The notes under the pieces are model-generated. The model was given only the letters and a program-made list of their open reading frames with translations, was not told where the DNA came from and ran no database searches. The position numbers were made by a program, and so were the translations under genes. A stretch of DNA of 64,000 nucleotides. Source: Neurospora intermedia. Lineage: Eukaryota; Ascomycota; Sordariomycetes; Sordariales; Sordariaceae. Location of the stretch: the NCBI GenBank assembly GCA_037102815.1, contig BTPP01000007.1:124001-188000 (forward strand), read 5' to 3'. Below, piece after piece: positions 1-10,355 of this stretch; positions within the stretch are counted from its first letter, which is position 1, and each line of letters starts with the position of its first letter.

Positions 1-2
1 AC

Positions 3-833
3 GACGTGGACATGATACCCCGCCGCTGGCGTCTTGTCTTGCGCGCCAATACGCCCCAAATCTTTCTCTCACTGACTTACCTCTTCTTCAACAACATCTT
101 GACCAAGATGGTCGCCGAACGGGAGTGGCACTCCTTTTCTGTCGGCACCGGGACGGAGACCAGCGGATCAAGTGCAAAGAAGAAAACATGCCGGATTACA
201 TGGTGGAAAAGAAAAGAAAAACCAAGCCCCAAACCAACAATAACAACAAAGACGCTACGCACATCCCAACCCCGCGGCTCCCAGCGGTCCACCTTCTTCC
301 TTAGCCTCCCCTACCGCTACGCCCTCCCCTTCGTCGCCGTTTCCAGCATTATGCACTGGCTGACGAGCCAATGTCTGTACATCACCGAAGTGGATTTTAT
401 GGATGTGGACGGAACCACGTTGGACAAGTCGAATCCCCCAATCATCACGCTCGGGTACTCCATCTGTGCCATTTTTTGGGTGATTGTGCTGGGAACGCTT
501 TCGGGGGTGGCGATTCTGGGGTTGGCGATTTTTGGCAAGTATCCGGCGGGCATGCCGATTATGGGGGGTTGTTCGGCGGTTATTGCTGCTGCTTGTCACG
601 TGCATGCTCCGCTAATGAGGAAGGGGGTGAGACGGGAGAGAGAGGGTGGGGATGGGGATGGAGATGGAGATGAGGAAGAGGAGGAAGGAGGTACGGATAT
701 TGCGGCGGGTCCGTTGTCTTGGGGAGTCATTAGGCAGGTTGTTGTGAGAGATGGAGTGGAGGTTGAGGAGAAGTGGTTGGGGTTTACGAGGGGGGAGGCG
801 GAGAGGCCGGTTGTTGGGGAGGTTTATGGGTAG
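3..833 (+). CDS. C-terminal part of a DUF6536-like fungal integral membrane protein (5' end outside window)
   Basis: The frame is open from the window edge to a TAG at 831-833, so this is the 3' part of a longer gene; the in-frame ATG at 12 need not be the start. The readable part is about 275 residues. It has hydrophobic stretches near residues 20-35, 95-115 (around PYRYALPF and HWLTSQ) and 145-195 (LGYSICAIFWVIVLGTLSGV onward), then a Gly/Glu/Asp-rich tail from about 205. The pattern 'QRSTFFLSLPYRYALP...SIMHWLTSQ' followed by a multi-helix end resembles the C-terminal region of the fungal DUF6536 membrane proteins, whose function is unknown. A Lys/Thr-rich insert (residues 48-90) separates the first helix from the rest. 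It converges on the Myb-like gene at 2166. The family call is from memory; that it is a membrane protein is clear. Confidence 0.7.
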   Translation, partial: DVDMIPRRWRLVLRANTPQIFLSLTYLFFNNILTKMVAEREWHSFSVGTGTETSGSSAKKKTCRITWWKRKEKPSPKPTITTKTLRTSQPRGSQRSTFFLSLPYRYALPFVAVSSIMHWLTSQCLYITEVDFMDVDGTTLDKSNPPIITLGYSICAIFWVIVLGTLSGVAILGLAIFGKYPAGMPIMGGCSAVIAAACHVHAPLMRKGVRREREGGDGDGDGDEEEEEGGTDIAAGPLSWGVIRQVVVRDGVEVEEKWLGFTRGEAERPVVGEVYG

Positions 834-2165
834 TAGGATATCATCTAGAATTCAGACCGCTGTGTAGTGCGCATGGAGATGCAGACACCGTGAAGGGGTA
901 CGCGCGAGTTCTCAAATAGGAAAGATAAAGGTATCGCCGAGGCTTGAGCTATGCTGGGGCACAAATCGAAACGATATTGAGGCAGGAATTGACTAGGGGA
1001 ATCGTATGATTCTGGCTGTTTATGAAAGCGTGAATGAAGTGGAAGCATGAAACGTGGTTTGTGGCCTTAAGCTGACTGGCGGCTCCAGGTTTTCATAGGA
1101 TCATGGTCGTTGTCGTTGTGTTGGTGAGGACCGGCGGCGTGGTGCCGGCGTGGTGCCTGGCTTGATGCCATCTATGCAAAGGCTCAGCGCATGGGAACCA
1201 ATCATTTGACCGCCTCTATGTCCCGTAACGGAGCCTGCCGATGATCGCTGAAGCACAAGGCTTGCATTTATCTGCAAATCAAAGTGCCAATGTAGTGAGT
1301 GACTGTATTGGCGGAAGAGTGCACCGCTATCACCGATACACCGGAATCTGGATATTGCGAGCGGCTGTCAAAAGAAAACGATGGGACAAGCAGAAGGTTG
1401 TTTTACTTGCAAACGCCTCAAGATGGTTGAGGCAAGTCCAGATGACGAGAGTCTTGATTCCTGCTTGAATTTAAAAGGAAATGAAGGTATGATTTGAAGG
1501 TAGTTGTGTTCCATTGTTAGTTAAGGAGAATAGGTAGTGCGGGAATCCCAGCAAAATGCACCATTTATCGAGTACAGTGGAAGCCCCTGAAACCGCATCC
1601 TCCAAATGCTGCATATATGCTCGTTAGTGCATAGAGTTTCTAGGTCTGAATTACATGCAGTTTCATGGGTCATGACTGTAATCCACCATGGTACGCGATC
1701 CACGCCTTCCCCATGGGGCTTATTGTGAGGGAGTGCTGACTGGTGCACGTGCCATCCCCGCCTTAACATTATCCAAACCTCAACTGCTGCTTGCTCCCCT
1801 CTTATTCTCTTCCGGGCTTCTCGTCATCATTGTTCTCGGCACAGCACGACTACCTTGGGTCGTTCGTCACGTTAAGGTCAGTGTTGGGTAAGGGCAGGGA
1901 AATCGATTCTAGGCTAACTTTTAGACAAGCAAAAGCAGATACATCGACGAGGACGAGCGACCTGACGAAGCCGCGGCAACGAGGCGCGACGGCCCGACCC
2001 GACGACGCAACGCAATGACGTGACATAACGACGAGGAATCGCAGCGCGCCGCGAATCAATGAAACAAGGAAACAGCGCGGCAACGAGGAATGGAATAACT
2101 TTTCAAAAACAAAAAAACCAGCGACGACGGAAATCACGCATGGATCCCGATGGGAAGCGTCGCCC
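834..2165. other. Intergenic region between two convergent genes
   Basis: No supported gene. The frames here are short and lack recognisable domains. At about 1930-2110 there is a GC-rich stretch full of CGACGA-like steps in which 'gcggcaacgagg' occurs twice (about 1971 and 2077). Terminators for both flanking genes are expected here but I cannot point to a signal. Confidence 0.5.
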
Positions 2166-3158
2166 TCACTCGGAGCGCAACACTTCCTCGCTGGAGATAC
2201 TCAAAACGACTTCCTTCACGCCCTTAGCCACGTGCTTTCCCACGATGCTCTTAGCCTGGCGCTCGGCTGCGGCCAGGTGGACACCAAAGTTGGGCATACC
2301 AGCAACATTGAGCTTGGACAGCTCACCAAAGAGCATTCGAACCATTTCTGGACATACAGCGTGGACAATCGAGTCCATGTCCTGCAAGTGTGGGGAAAGG
2401 AGTGTCAGCGGTGCTTGCTCTCCGCAGAGTGAGACATTGGTTGACAATGTAGTTGAATGAGCAAGCAGTATGTGGTAAGTACTGACATGTTTCTTCACAC
2501 AATTTTCCCTCATTCTTGCCCATCTCTTGGACACCTGGTTCGGTGTTCTTTCCACGCCGTCGATCTGGTAGAGATCTTTGATGATGTCCGGGACCGACTT
2601 GCCCCCTTGCTTGCCTTGGCGGAGAACCTCGGCGTGCGCGTCCGTCCACTTAGACTCCGTGTGACCCCGAGTGGACGTCGACGTTCTCGCTCTGCCATTG
2701 TAAGGTAGGATCATTGTGGAAATCTGCGGCATGCCCGCTGCCTCTTGGGACCTGAAGCATCCGGCCTTGTCGAACTGGGAGAATTCAGAAGGATATAGTG
2801 ACCCAGCATTCACGGCAGGGAGGTGCGATGCCGGGTAGAAGCTTGGTCCTCCTTGCATGCTATGCATCATGGGCATAGCCTGCCCATGATACTCGCCTTG
2901 GATCATCCCCGTTTGGCGGTCTTGATAGCCCATGCAAGTCTGCTGATGTTCGTCGGAGACGAAGCTTGGGGGTGATTCATCCATCATCGAGAATTGAACG
3001 TGATTGAGAAACGGAGCACCCACGCCGCAATCAGCTGGCGAGTTGTACATGGGTGGTTGACCGGAGCTGCTATCCCCGGCCAGGACTGTTTGGCGCATGC
3101 AATCTGCTTCGTCCGAGGGCAAAGGGAGTTCGTGGTCCGGGGTGTGGGCTGGCAACAT
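2166..3158 (-). CDS. Myb/SANT-like DNA-binding protein
   Basis: The ATG is at 3158. A single open frame of 330 codons runs to 2166. A probable intron at 2382-2486 (GTCAGT...CAG, 105 nt, branch-like CTGAC) is a multiple of three with no stop, so spliced (295 aa) and unspliced (330 aa) forms are both in frame. The N-terminal half is low-complexity and rich in Pro, Met, Gln and Ser, as in transcription factors. Residues about 165-215 form a Myb/SANT-like helix set: 'SKWTDAHAEVL' at the start, 'VPDIIKDLY' in the middle and 'TPNQVSKRWARMREN' as recognition helix. The C-terminal about 70 residues are helical and unassigned. It is likely a nuclear regulator; the target is unknown. The in-frame intron could allow regulated retention within the linker after the Myb domain. 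Confidence 0.75.
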   Translation of the reverse strand: MLPAHTPDHELPLPSDEADCMRQTVLAGDSSSGQPPMYNSPADCGVGAPFLNHVQFSMMDESPPSFVSDEHQQTCMGYQDRQTGMIQGEYHGQAMPMMHSMQGGPSFYPASHLPAVNAGSLYPSEFSQFDKAGCFRSQEAAGMPQISTMILPYNGRARTSTSTRGHTESKWTDAHAEVLRQGKQGGKSVPDIIKDLYQIDGVERTPNQVSKRWARMRENCVKKHVSTYHILLAHSTTLSTNVSLCGEQAPLTLLSPHLQDMDSIVHAVCPEMVRMLFGELSKLNVAGMPNFGVHLAAAERQAKSIVGKHVAKGVKEVVLSISSEEVLRSE

Positions 3159-4262
3159 CTTGAGAATGTGTCAGGAGTATAATTGATCGGGAACAGACAG
3201 AAATGGACAGGGAGCCGTTGTAGAAGTGAAATGCGAATTGAACTGAGGTAAACATGCTGTGGGTAGTGTGATCGTGCCTTCATATATACCAGAATTTGTC
3301 GATATGGTTATCTGCTATCCATTGCGCTCTGCTTGAAAATTTTCAGGGACCAAACGTCCACTTTGTCGCTACGTATGTGAGTATGCAACTATGCATGCCG
3401 CTTGAAGCTGTCACCATGCCGAACATGAGCGGTCTACCAAATCAAGAGCTCAGCAAAGAATGGGCCCTGGCAGCCTGGAACCTCGTACCTTTATCGGTCG
3501 GTGTAGGAGTGAAAATCGTGTGTGAAAGTCGTAGTACTCACAGCACCAACTGGTGCACATCCCATGTGTACTAACACCTGGCGAAATGTCATGTCAACTC
3601 CCATTTGGTCGAATGTGGGGGGTTATCGAGGCCCAGTCCTGTCAGATGCCAAAAAAGGACAGGAAAGATGGTCGCGGTAGGTTGACAAAGGGGAGGCAAT
3701 CTTTAAGCTACGTTACCCTCTAGGTTAGGTAGCCAGAGGAAAAGCAAATTATGGGAAGTTTGCAAAAGGAGAGGAGAACTTTCTCTACGGTAGTTTAACA
3801 AAAAAAAACAAATGACGGGAAGCAACTCATCTTCATGGTAGGCTTGCAAGAAAAAAAGCAAGTCGCGAAGCAGATCGCAAAGGCAGGTGTCGAGGAGGTG
3901 AATCATGGAGGTCAATTGCAATAGTCTCAGTTCTCAGACCCACTTTAACCTCCAAAACCCACCCACTCCCCGCAGGACCAGGAAGTTAGAGGAGGCCCAC
4001 ATTTTATGTAGGGCGGGGGAGCGGGGGTAGAGGGGGTCAATGTAATAGAGACTGAATTGCAAAGGTAGAGGTAAGTTTAGATAGCAAGTTAGATAGGTAA
4101 ATTGACAAAGCAAATTAGTAAGAGAAGTTAATATAGTAAGTTAGAAAGGAGAATTAATAGAGTCAGTTACTAAGGAAAAGTATAAGAAAGAGTATGAGGA
4201 AAACTAGAAAGGTAAATCAGAAAGACAAATTGGAAAGGCAAATTAGGAAGACAACTTAGCAA
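3159..4262. other. Promoter side of the Myb-like gene and unassigned spacer
   Basis: Upstream region of the minus-strand Myb-like gene. From about 3920 the base composition drifts to purine-rich, and from 4080 short degenerate AGGCAAATTA/AAGTTAG-like steps lead into the minisatellite. No coding signal. Confidence 0.5.
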
Positions 4263-4548
4263 GGCAAATGTAGAAGGCAAATGTACAAGGCAAATATTCA
4301 AGGCAAATATTCGAGGCAAATGTTCGAGGCAAATGTTCGAGGCAAATGTTCAAGGCAAATATTCGAGGCAAATGTTCGAGGCAAATGTTCAAGGCAAATG
4401 TTCAAGGCAAATGTTCGAGGCAAATGTTCGAGGCAAATGTTCAAGGCAAATGTTCGAGGCAAATGTTCGAGGCAAATGTTCGAGGCAAATGTTCAAGGCA
4501 AATGTTCGAGGCAAATGTTCGAGGCAAATGTTCGAGGCAAATTTGAAA
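4263..4548 (+). repeat. 13-bp minisatellite, about 21-22 tandem units
   Basis: Unit GGCAAATGTTCGA, with the main variants ...TTCAA and ...ATTCGA. Units from 4276 to 4535 are nearly exact; the first (4263-4275, GGCAAATGTAGAA) and last (4536-4548) are degenerate, and weaker copies continue outward on both sides (about 4200-4262 and 4549-4600). Because 13 is not a multiple of three, the array reads open in all three plus-strand frames as the same 13-residue peptide repeat (MFEANVRGKCSRQ-like). These long frames are a by-product of the array, not genes. Confidence 0.95.
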
Positions 4549-4810
4549 TGCAAATTATCTAAGCAACTTAGCAAGGCAACTTAAGGAAGGCAAGTTAAGA
4601 AAGTAGTAAAGGTGTGTGGGTCTGGCGTGTTCCTAAAAGAAGTGGGGTTGAAGCACAGGTAGCCTAGAGGGGGACGGTGAATCGGGGCATTAGAAAATAT
4701 GGGTCTGATCACGTGCTAAGTAACTTTTTGTACCTCCTCTGTAACAACCTGTAATTACGCCCGCAAACAGCCGTCAATACCCGACATCTTTGCAAGGTTA
4801 CCAATTAGTA

Positions 4811-4866
4811 TTAGGGTTAATTAGGGTTAGTTAGGGTTAATTAAGGTTAGTTAGGGTTAGAGTTAG
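4811..4866 (+). repeat. Interstitial telomere-like array, 10-bp units TTAGGGTTAR
   Basis: Five consecutive 10-bp units (TTAGGGTTAA, TTAGGGTTAG, TTAGGGTTAA, TTAAGGTTAG, TTAGGGTTAG) and then AGTTAG. TTAGGG is the Neurospora telomere hexamer, but here it is held in a 10-bp period, so this is a derived interstitial array and not a chromosome end. Confidence 0.85.
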
Positions 4867-4925
4867 CTCTAGGGGTGTAGGGGGCTGGTGAGAGGCCCCC
4901 GTATGTGAATGTGAATATTAACTAA

Positions 4926-4977
4926 CATATGTCAACTATATGTTGATCATATGTCTTGTAATTACGGTAATTACAAG
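4926..4977. repeat. Two adjacent inverted repeats
   Basis: First, at about 4926-4953, CATATGTCAAC...GTTGATCATATG (imperfect, loop TATAT). Second, at 4955-4977, CTTGTAATTAC-G-GTAATTACAAG, a perfect 11-bp inverted repeat around one base. Function unknown. Confidence 0.8.
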
Positions 4978-5489
4978 GGTGTACTTGAGATACCTCCGGC
5001 TTAAGAAAAATGGAGTGTGCACGGACCAGTCTAGTGCCCCTAATCACCATGTCCACCTCTCTACGGCTAGTTCTGGCTGAGTCGGAAGTAGGGTTAGGGT
5101 CTCTATTTAGAGGTAGTTAGTTCACCTTATCCTTATCGCGGACCCGAACAGGCCCTAAAGCGACTGATTGTGGAAAGGTAAAAGTCATCTGTAGGTGTCA
5201 ATAGACAACGGAAAAGGCCGTCACGGTCGGTTCATACACATTGAATAGTTCATTGATCTACAGTGTACTCAGACCACCGACAACGGTGCTTCGTTTCTTC
5301 CTCGACCAACCCAATTGTTTATCAAACAAACCTAGTACCTACCTATCCACTCCCGTCCCGTACGACCGCGCGCGATCGCCGACGTTTACGATCTTCTCGC
5401 GACTCTTTCAGGGCCTCCCGCCACTCGCATTCCATGTCACCACATCGACTAGAAACGCCCAATCCAACAGAGCACCGACCGCATAAAAC

Positions 5490-6956
5490 ATGAGCCTCTC
5501 CTCCCGGGTTCTAGGACGGGCGACATGTTATCGCCGCCCGTTGATCGTGTTACGACGTGCACATGTCGCGAACTCTCGACCACACATGTCACGCACCCTT
5601 CAATGCGATTCCAAAACCCAACACATCTCTGCCTACACACAATTGCGCACTCTCCGATCCTTCAGTTCAACTCCAGCTACCACCGCGGGCAAACGGAAAG
5701 ACAGCGGTAGCGATGCTCTCGTTCAATACACGGTGCAAAAGGGCAGGGTCTGGCTACCCGACCGCGAGAAGTGGATTCGGCCTTGGAAGCCCGACGACAT
5801 CGAGACTTTTGCATCCGGTTGGATTCGGGGAGATTCTCTTTCCCGGGTGTTTAAGCGGATGGGGAGGGATGACGTGGACCTAGACGAAGTGGCTTTCTAC
5901 AAAAAACTTATTGTCCAGCTGTGTCGTCAGCGCGACCCTTCGTGGCCATCCGACACGCACAAGTTCGACTGGGGTCCGGGTTATCATGATGTTCAGGGCA
6001 TTGACCAAGCGGAGGAGCGACGCAGGCTTCTCAACGCCAAGATCAAACGCCGACTCCGCTCGATTTATGACGCGCTACTCGACTGCTATCCCCATCCCGA
6101 ATGGGTCTCGGGTTTGCAGAAAAAGAGCCCGAACCAGTGGATCGACCAGATAGTGGACATCCTATCCGATCCTGTCAGAGAAATTCTGGCTAGTCCATAC
6201 CCGCCGACCATTGCCAAGCTCAAGGAGCTTCCATGGCTCGAGGTGAATGAGCAGAACGCGGGCGTTGAGCTGGGCGTCTACGGCCTTATAGAGCGCCCAA
6301 CCCAAAACCAAAGTTATAAGACCGAAGACGCCAGTCTCTATGTCGGCTCAGCAGCTTCGCACAGAGGAGGACTACTTTTGCGTCTCGTAACCCATTATTT
6401 TGCCCGACACAAAACCCTAGGCGCCAAGAGTGCGACCTGGATCCAGGACGCCGCCTTGAACCTTACAATGCCCAAGTTCCCTTTCATTCTTCTGCGGCTT
6501 CCCAATCCCATGGCCTCCAAGACTCCCACCAAGATTCTGGAGGACCTGCAACTCATCGTTCTGGCTGAGGCATTGTTCATGGTGTATCTCGGAGCCATGT
6601 CGACGTTTCAGGGCAAGCATCACCCTCTTGCACGGGCGAGCCCGTGGGACGTTGAAGACATTGCGTATCGAGGAGTCTCGGGCGCCAATCCCCTCTGGGA
6701 AGCGTACGGTGCCGCGAAGCTGCAAGAGCATGGTCACGAGCATGACAGACGGCTGTTTGCTCGTCCCAATGAGTGGCCTGGCTGGCCCGCCAAGAACCAG
6801 AAGAACGTCAGGTCGCAAAAAGACAGTGATGATGAAGCTATCGCGGCCATCCTTGCGGCAGCCAATATCAAGGCCTTCCCTGGAACTCTTGGGTCGCGTT
6901 CGTCGTCTCAAAAGTCTCAAAAGAAGGCTTCCGTGCCTGGCGGTAAGGGTCGGTAG
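5490..6956 (+). CDS. GIY-YIG-like domain protein, possible mitochondrial targeting
   Basis: Single exon, 488 aa. The N-terminal about 60 residues are rich in Arg/Ser/Thr with almost no acidic residues, as in a mitochondrial presequence; that is an inference. Residues about 260-305 carry a GIY-YIG-like signature: 'GVYGLI' (262-267), then 'LYVGSA' (283-288), then Arg298 and His302 in the following helix, matching the order of the family's two Tyr motifs and helix-borne Arg/His. This fold cuts or remodels DNA in homing endonucleases, UvrC and Slx1. Whether this protein is catalytic is unknown, and I cannot place the late Glu with certainty. The C-terminal tail is Ser/Lys-rich. The start was chosen at the first ATG, which includes the presequence-like leader. 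Confidence 0.7.
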   Translation: MSLSSRVLGRATCYRRPLIVLRRAHVANSRPHMSRTLQCDSKTQHISAYTQLRTLRSFSSTPATTAGKRKDSGSDALVQYTVQKGRVWLPDREKWIRPWKPDDIETFASGWIRGDSLSRVFKRMGRDDVDLDEVAFYKKLIVQLCRQRDPSWPSDTHKFDWGPGYHDVQGIDQAEERRRLLNAKIKRRLRSIYDALLDCYPHPEWVSGLQKKSPNQWIDQIVDILSDPVREILASPYPPTIAKLKELPWLEVNEQNAGVELGVYGLIERPTQNQSYKTEDASLYVGSAASHRGGLLLRLVTHYFARHKTLGAKSATWIQDAALNLTMPKFPFILLRLPNPMASKTPTKILEDLQLIVLAEALFMVYLGAMSTFQGKHHPLARASPWDVEDIAYRGVSGANPLWEAYGAAKLQEHGHEHDRRLFARPNEWPGWPAKNQKNVRSQKDSDDEAIAAILAAANIKAFPGTLGSRSSSQKSQKKASVPGGKGR

Positions 6957-7737
6957 GCATTCACGGAAGGTAACGAAGTAGTAATACTAGGAGACCGATC
7001 TATGATGCTATTCGGCGACCTACGATTGTCATCCATAAATGTCACCATGTAATGATCATCAAGACATCCATGACTGATTCTCGACAGAGCCAAGTGTAAA
7101 GACGACAGGCCAGCAATTGCAGTGACCAGAATCGGAACGGCTTGTCCCGAGCCCGGTTCGGATGAGGGAGGAGACGGGAGTGTACTCCTACATACCTCTA
7201 CATAGCCGCTGTTGCAGTCAAGTTCGGATCGATGGCTGTGAGATCTCTACCCCAACTTTCCCCGCACACCTAAAGGAACGTCGTCCCGTCTAACAGCCCC
7301 ACCGACCCCCAACTCTCTTGGCGATCTCCGCATGTCTTGCCCAATTGACCCCAAATTTCCCCCAAACTGCCCTGAAGCGACTCCAAAAGTCCCCCTGGAA
7401 TCTCCAAATGTCTCCTCATGTTCCCCTCCAAGCCGTTGGAATCTCTCAGGTGATGGCTTCGGGCCATGATCGAATTTGGAAATGCGGGCAAGAGCCTTCC
7501 GAAGGACAACATTGCACTTTGCCAAATATCAAGACTAGAGGTACCCGATGCGGTAGAGAAAATGCTCAAAGCAGAGACCATGGACCGTCCTCATCTTCCT
7601 TCTTTCTCTTTTCCGCTGTCACTTTGTTCTCTCTCTTCATTCCTTTTGACTCTTGACTACTGGTGAGCAGCGACATCATCGCATCATCACCACCGCCACC
7701 AATTTACACCGAAATAGCCCAACACAAACCCGCCAAG
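6957..7737. other. Intergenic region; leader of the KDEL-protein gene
   Basis: No supported gene. The stretch at about 7245-7450 is strongly pyrimidine-rich on the plus strand with loosely repeated CCCCAA/CTCCAAA steps, which makes long but unconvincing frames on the other strand. TACCTCTA occurs at 7193 and its complement at 7536. Confidence 0.5.
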
Positions 7738-8818
7738 ATGAAGACCACTTCCCTCCTCAGCGCGGCAACCTACGCCTACTTGGCTACGGTCGCCTCAGCC
7801 GTCGGCCCCGCCATCCCCGAAACCGCCGAGCGTCTCCCCGGCAAGCCCGACCTGATGCCCAACTGGCCATGGCGCAACCCCTTCGCCGACCCCAATAACA
7901 CGCGCATCACCATCTCGTCGGAATCCGAAGCCTCGGCCCCGACCCGCTTCATCCCCACCTGCTCTGCTCAACGCACCTTTCGCGCCACCGAGTACCTCCT
8001 CGACGACCTGCAGGAGCTGCCTCCCCTGGGCTTGATCCCCTGGGTCGAAGCTTTGCGCAAGACGTTTACGAACCGGCCTTACCCTGGTTCTTGGGACGGG
8101 GTGGATCCGCATGGGTATGATCGGAATATGCTAATGATGGAGTATGTGAATGTTCCCCTCAAAGTGAGGAGGTGGATTGAGGAGGAGGAGTGGGGTACTG
8201 CTGCTGCTAAGGGGAAGGGGTTGTTTGCGGTGTTGGCTAAAGCCGATGTAGAAAAGGGGGAGAAGGTGGTGGCGACGGCGACGAGTTTGAGGGAGAAGAA
8301 GCCGGAGACGGAGGAGGAGGAAAGGGAGTGGAGGGAGGGGGATGGGAATAGGGTGGTTATCTTTGCGCCGGGGGCGCTTTATGAGAATGCGCCGCTTTGG
8401 GTGGCGGAGGGGAGTGAGTGTGAGGGTAAGTTTTTCTCTTCATTTTTCTTCTTCTTTTTTTCCCCTTCCTTCTTGACAGGTCTTTGGAAATATCACCATG
8501 CTGACAATTGTCACAGAAACCCTCTCTGACATGACCAAGTACACGGCCAAACCATCTGACGGCGGCGTCGTGGCTTATCCCGTTGACAAGACCCGCGCCA
8601 ACAGGGCCGAGGGCAAGAGGGAGATGGAGTTTACGATCAAAGCCCAGGTGCTCAAGGTCGATGACTCTGTTCCTGAGGAGGACGAGCAGCAGCAACAGCA
8701 GGAGAAGGGTGAGAAGGCTGGTCAGTTCAAGACTCAGGTTGAAAAGGTGGAGGAGTTCAAGACCCAGGTGGAGGAGGTGGTGGAGAAGGTCAAGACTGCG
8801 GTTAAGGATGAGTTGTAA
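7738..8818 (+). CDS. Secretory-pathway protein of unknown function with C-terminal KDEL
   Basis: Exons 7738-8425 and 8517-8818; the intron at 8426-8516 has GTAAGT, branch CTGAC and CACAG. This gives 329 aa. The ATG at 7738 (context CAAG-ATG) starts a clear signal peptide: MKTT, then a hydrophobic Ala/Leu core, ending near VASA-VG (residue about 22). An earlier in-frame start would hide the signal. The mature part has a conserved-looking block around 'WDGVDPHGYDRNMLMMEYVNVP' (split near residue 145), then Glu-rich segments. The second exon holds a short duplication (FKTQVEKVE / FKTQVEEVV) and ends in K-D-E-L followed directly by TAA. Signal peptide plus KDEL implies retention in the endoplasmic reticulum lumen. 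I do not recognise the family. A nearer acceptor (AG at 8479) would stop early and lose the KDEL. Confidence 0.75.
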
Positions 8819-10355
8819 ATGGGGTGTTGATGAAAAAAGGTGGATTGGATAGAGGTAGGATGAAAGACGAGGTGAATGTTCCGAACAATGCATGACTTGT
8901 ACTATATCTCCTTTGTTCTCAAATGTATCCACGATCATTATATCAGTCTTTGTTTACTTTGAGTTTCAGTCCTGTGTCTTAGCACTTCACTGTCAACGTC
9001 GAGTTGTGAATGGACTGCTGGGAATGAGCGCACCATGACTGGAATCGCGAACCGAATCGGCCAGATTCCCACTGCACTGAACGACCACTGATGCCAGTCC
9101 AGCAAGTCAACGATGCCGACTGCCGATGAAACTCAAAAAATTGATGTCGCATTTTTACCCGCCAAGTGAATGATTCGGAGACGATGGAGGGAGTGTCGGG
9201 CCGCATTTCCAGAGCTAGAGGTAATTTGCCGAGTCCTTTTGGGGTTCGTGGTCGTGTGTTGTTTGTTAGGCCTGTGTGGAGCATTACGTCATGTGGCCAT
9301 CAAGGTTCTCGGGCGAGTCAAAATTGAAGGCACGATACCCGGTAGACCTTCCATCACGGTTCCATAGCTATGTACCTCTACCTACCTGGGCTAGCCTACG
9401 CGGTAAAGGCACTGAGTCCAGAAAAGGCGTCGGCATTTTCGTAGGTCTACCTGCTGGTCGGTATTGAGTCGCGTACTCCTCCCCAGTTCGAGTTCCCAAT
9501 CTGATCAGACTGAGCTTTTTGTTCTTTTTCATTCTTTGTCTGGAGTATCATCGTCAGTTGCGTTCCCCGGGTATCATTCTGAACTGGTGGCTGATTCAAC
9601 CGCCATGCCTAATCTACCTCTCAAGATCCTGGTGGCTGTCGCAATTATTCCACCGAGATGATCGTCGGTTGCCTGGGACCTGGAACGGCGGGAGCCCGTC
9701 TGCGGAATCCACAGACGTAACTAACTGCAGGTGCTACCCGTCGGTTGAGGCACCCTCTTTCCGCCAAGACTCATTTCCTCCTTGAGGTTGTATTTGTCAC
9801 CATCTTGGAGAAGGCGCACCCTGACTGCAGTGTGACTTCCGTTTGGCAGAAACTTCAGCTAAGGTACCTAAGTACATTTAGCCTGGCGCGCCTTCTTGTT
9901 TCTCTTCTCCCCTCGAGCCGCGAATCAATGGAGCGTTCAGTTTTCCCTGTTATTGCAAACACATCGTTCCAATGGACAGGAGGCTACCGCACTACTACTA
10001 CTAATCTATCTTCTTTCCTTTCACGGACACCACAGCATTCTCAGTCCGTCTGCTTGCCCTGCCAACACCGAGTGTCCTCGTGCCCGATTGAGGGTGCTCA
10101 TCTTTCCCGTCGACTTGTTATCGAGAGAATTTGCACCACCGAATTGCGAACAACACCATGGGACCATGGGAGAATGACAATCGGACCTCTTCGAAAATGA
10201 GATGGCATTTGCACATACAAGGCTACCTCGTAGGTCCTCCATCCCATTCTCTACCCATTCAATCCCCTGCCTCGAAAAATCTATCCCATCAAGAACTGAC
10301 CGCTAACCCTTGGATACAACCCCAGGCTTTGACGTCCTCTTTCGTACCAAACGGC
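8819..10355. other. Intergenic region between convergent genes
   Basis: 1.5 kb with no supported gene. The longest frame (9745-10200, 151 codons) has no domain, no conserved look and no promoter context. TACCTCTA/TAGAGGTA occurs at 8850, 9216 and 9373, the last continuing as TACCTCTACCTACC. Confidence 0.5.

Larger units (their letters stand above)
4549..5489. other. Intergenic spacer with telomere-like array and palindromes; 5' side of GIY-YIG-like gene
   Basis: No gene. It contains the telomere-like array at 4811-4866 and two adjacent inverted repeats at 4926-4977, described separately. The stretch from about 5230 is the probable promoter/leader of the gene starting at 5490. Confidence 0.5.

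Noticed and set aside
4281-4584. Several 60-93 codon frames with 13-residue repeats
   Set aside because: Produced by the 13-bp minisatellite, open in all plus-strand frames; no gene structure around them.
7247-7581. Overlapping minus-strand frames of 92-103 codons
   Set aside because: Arise from a pyrimidine-rich, loosely repetitive stretch; no family resemblance.
9745-10200. 151-codon plus-strand frame
   Set aside because: No recognisable domain, poor composition for a fungal protein and no supporting splice or leader signals.
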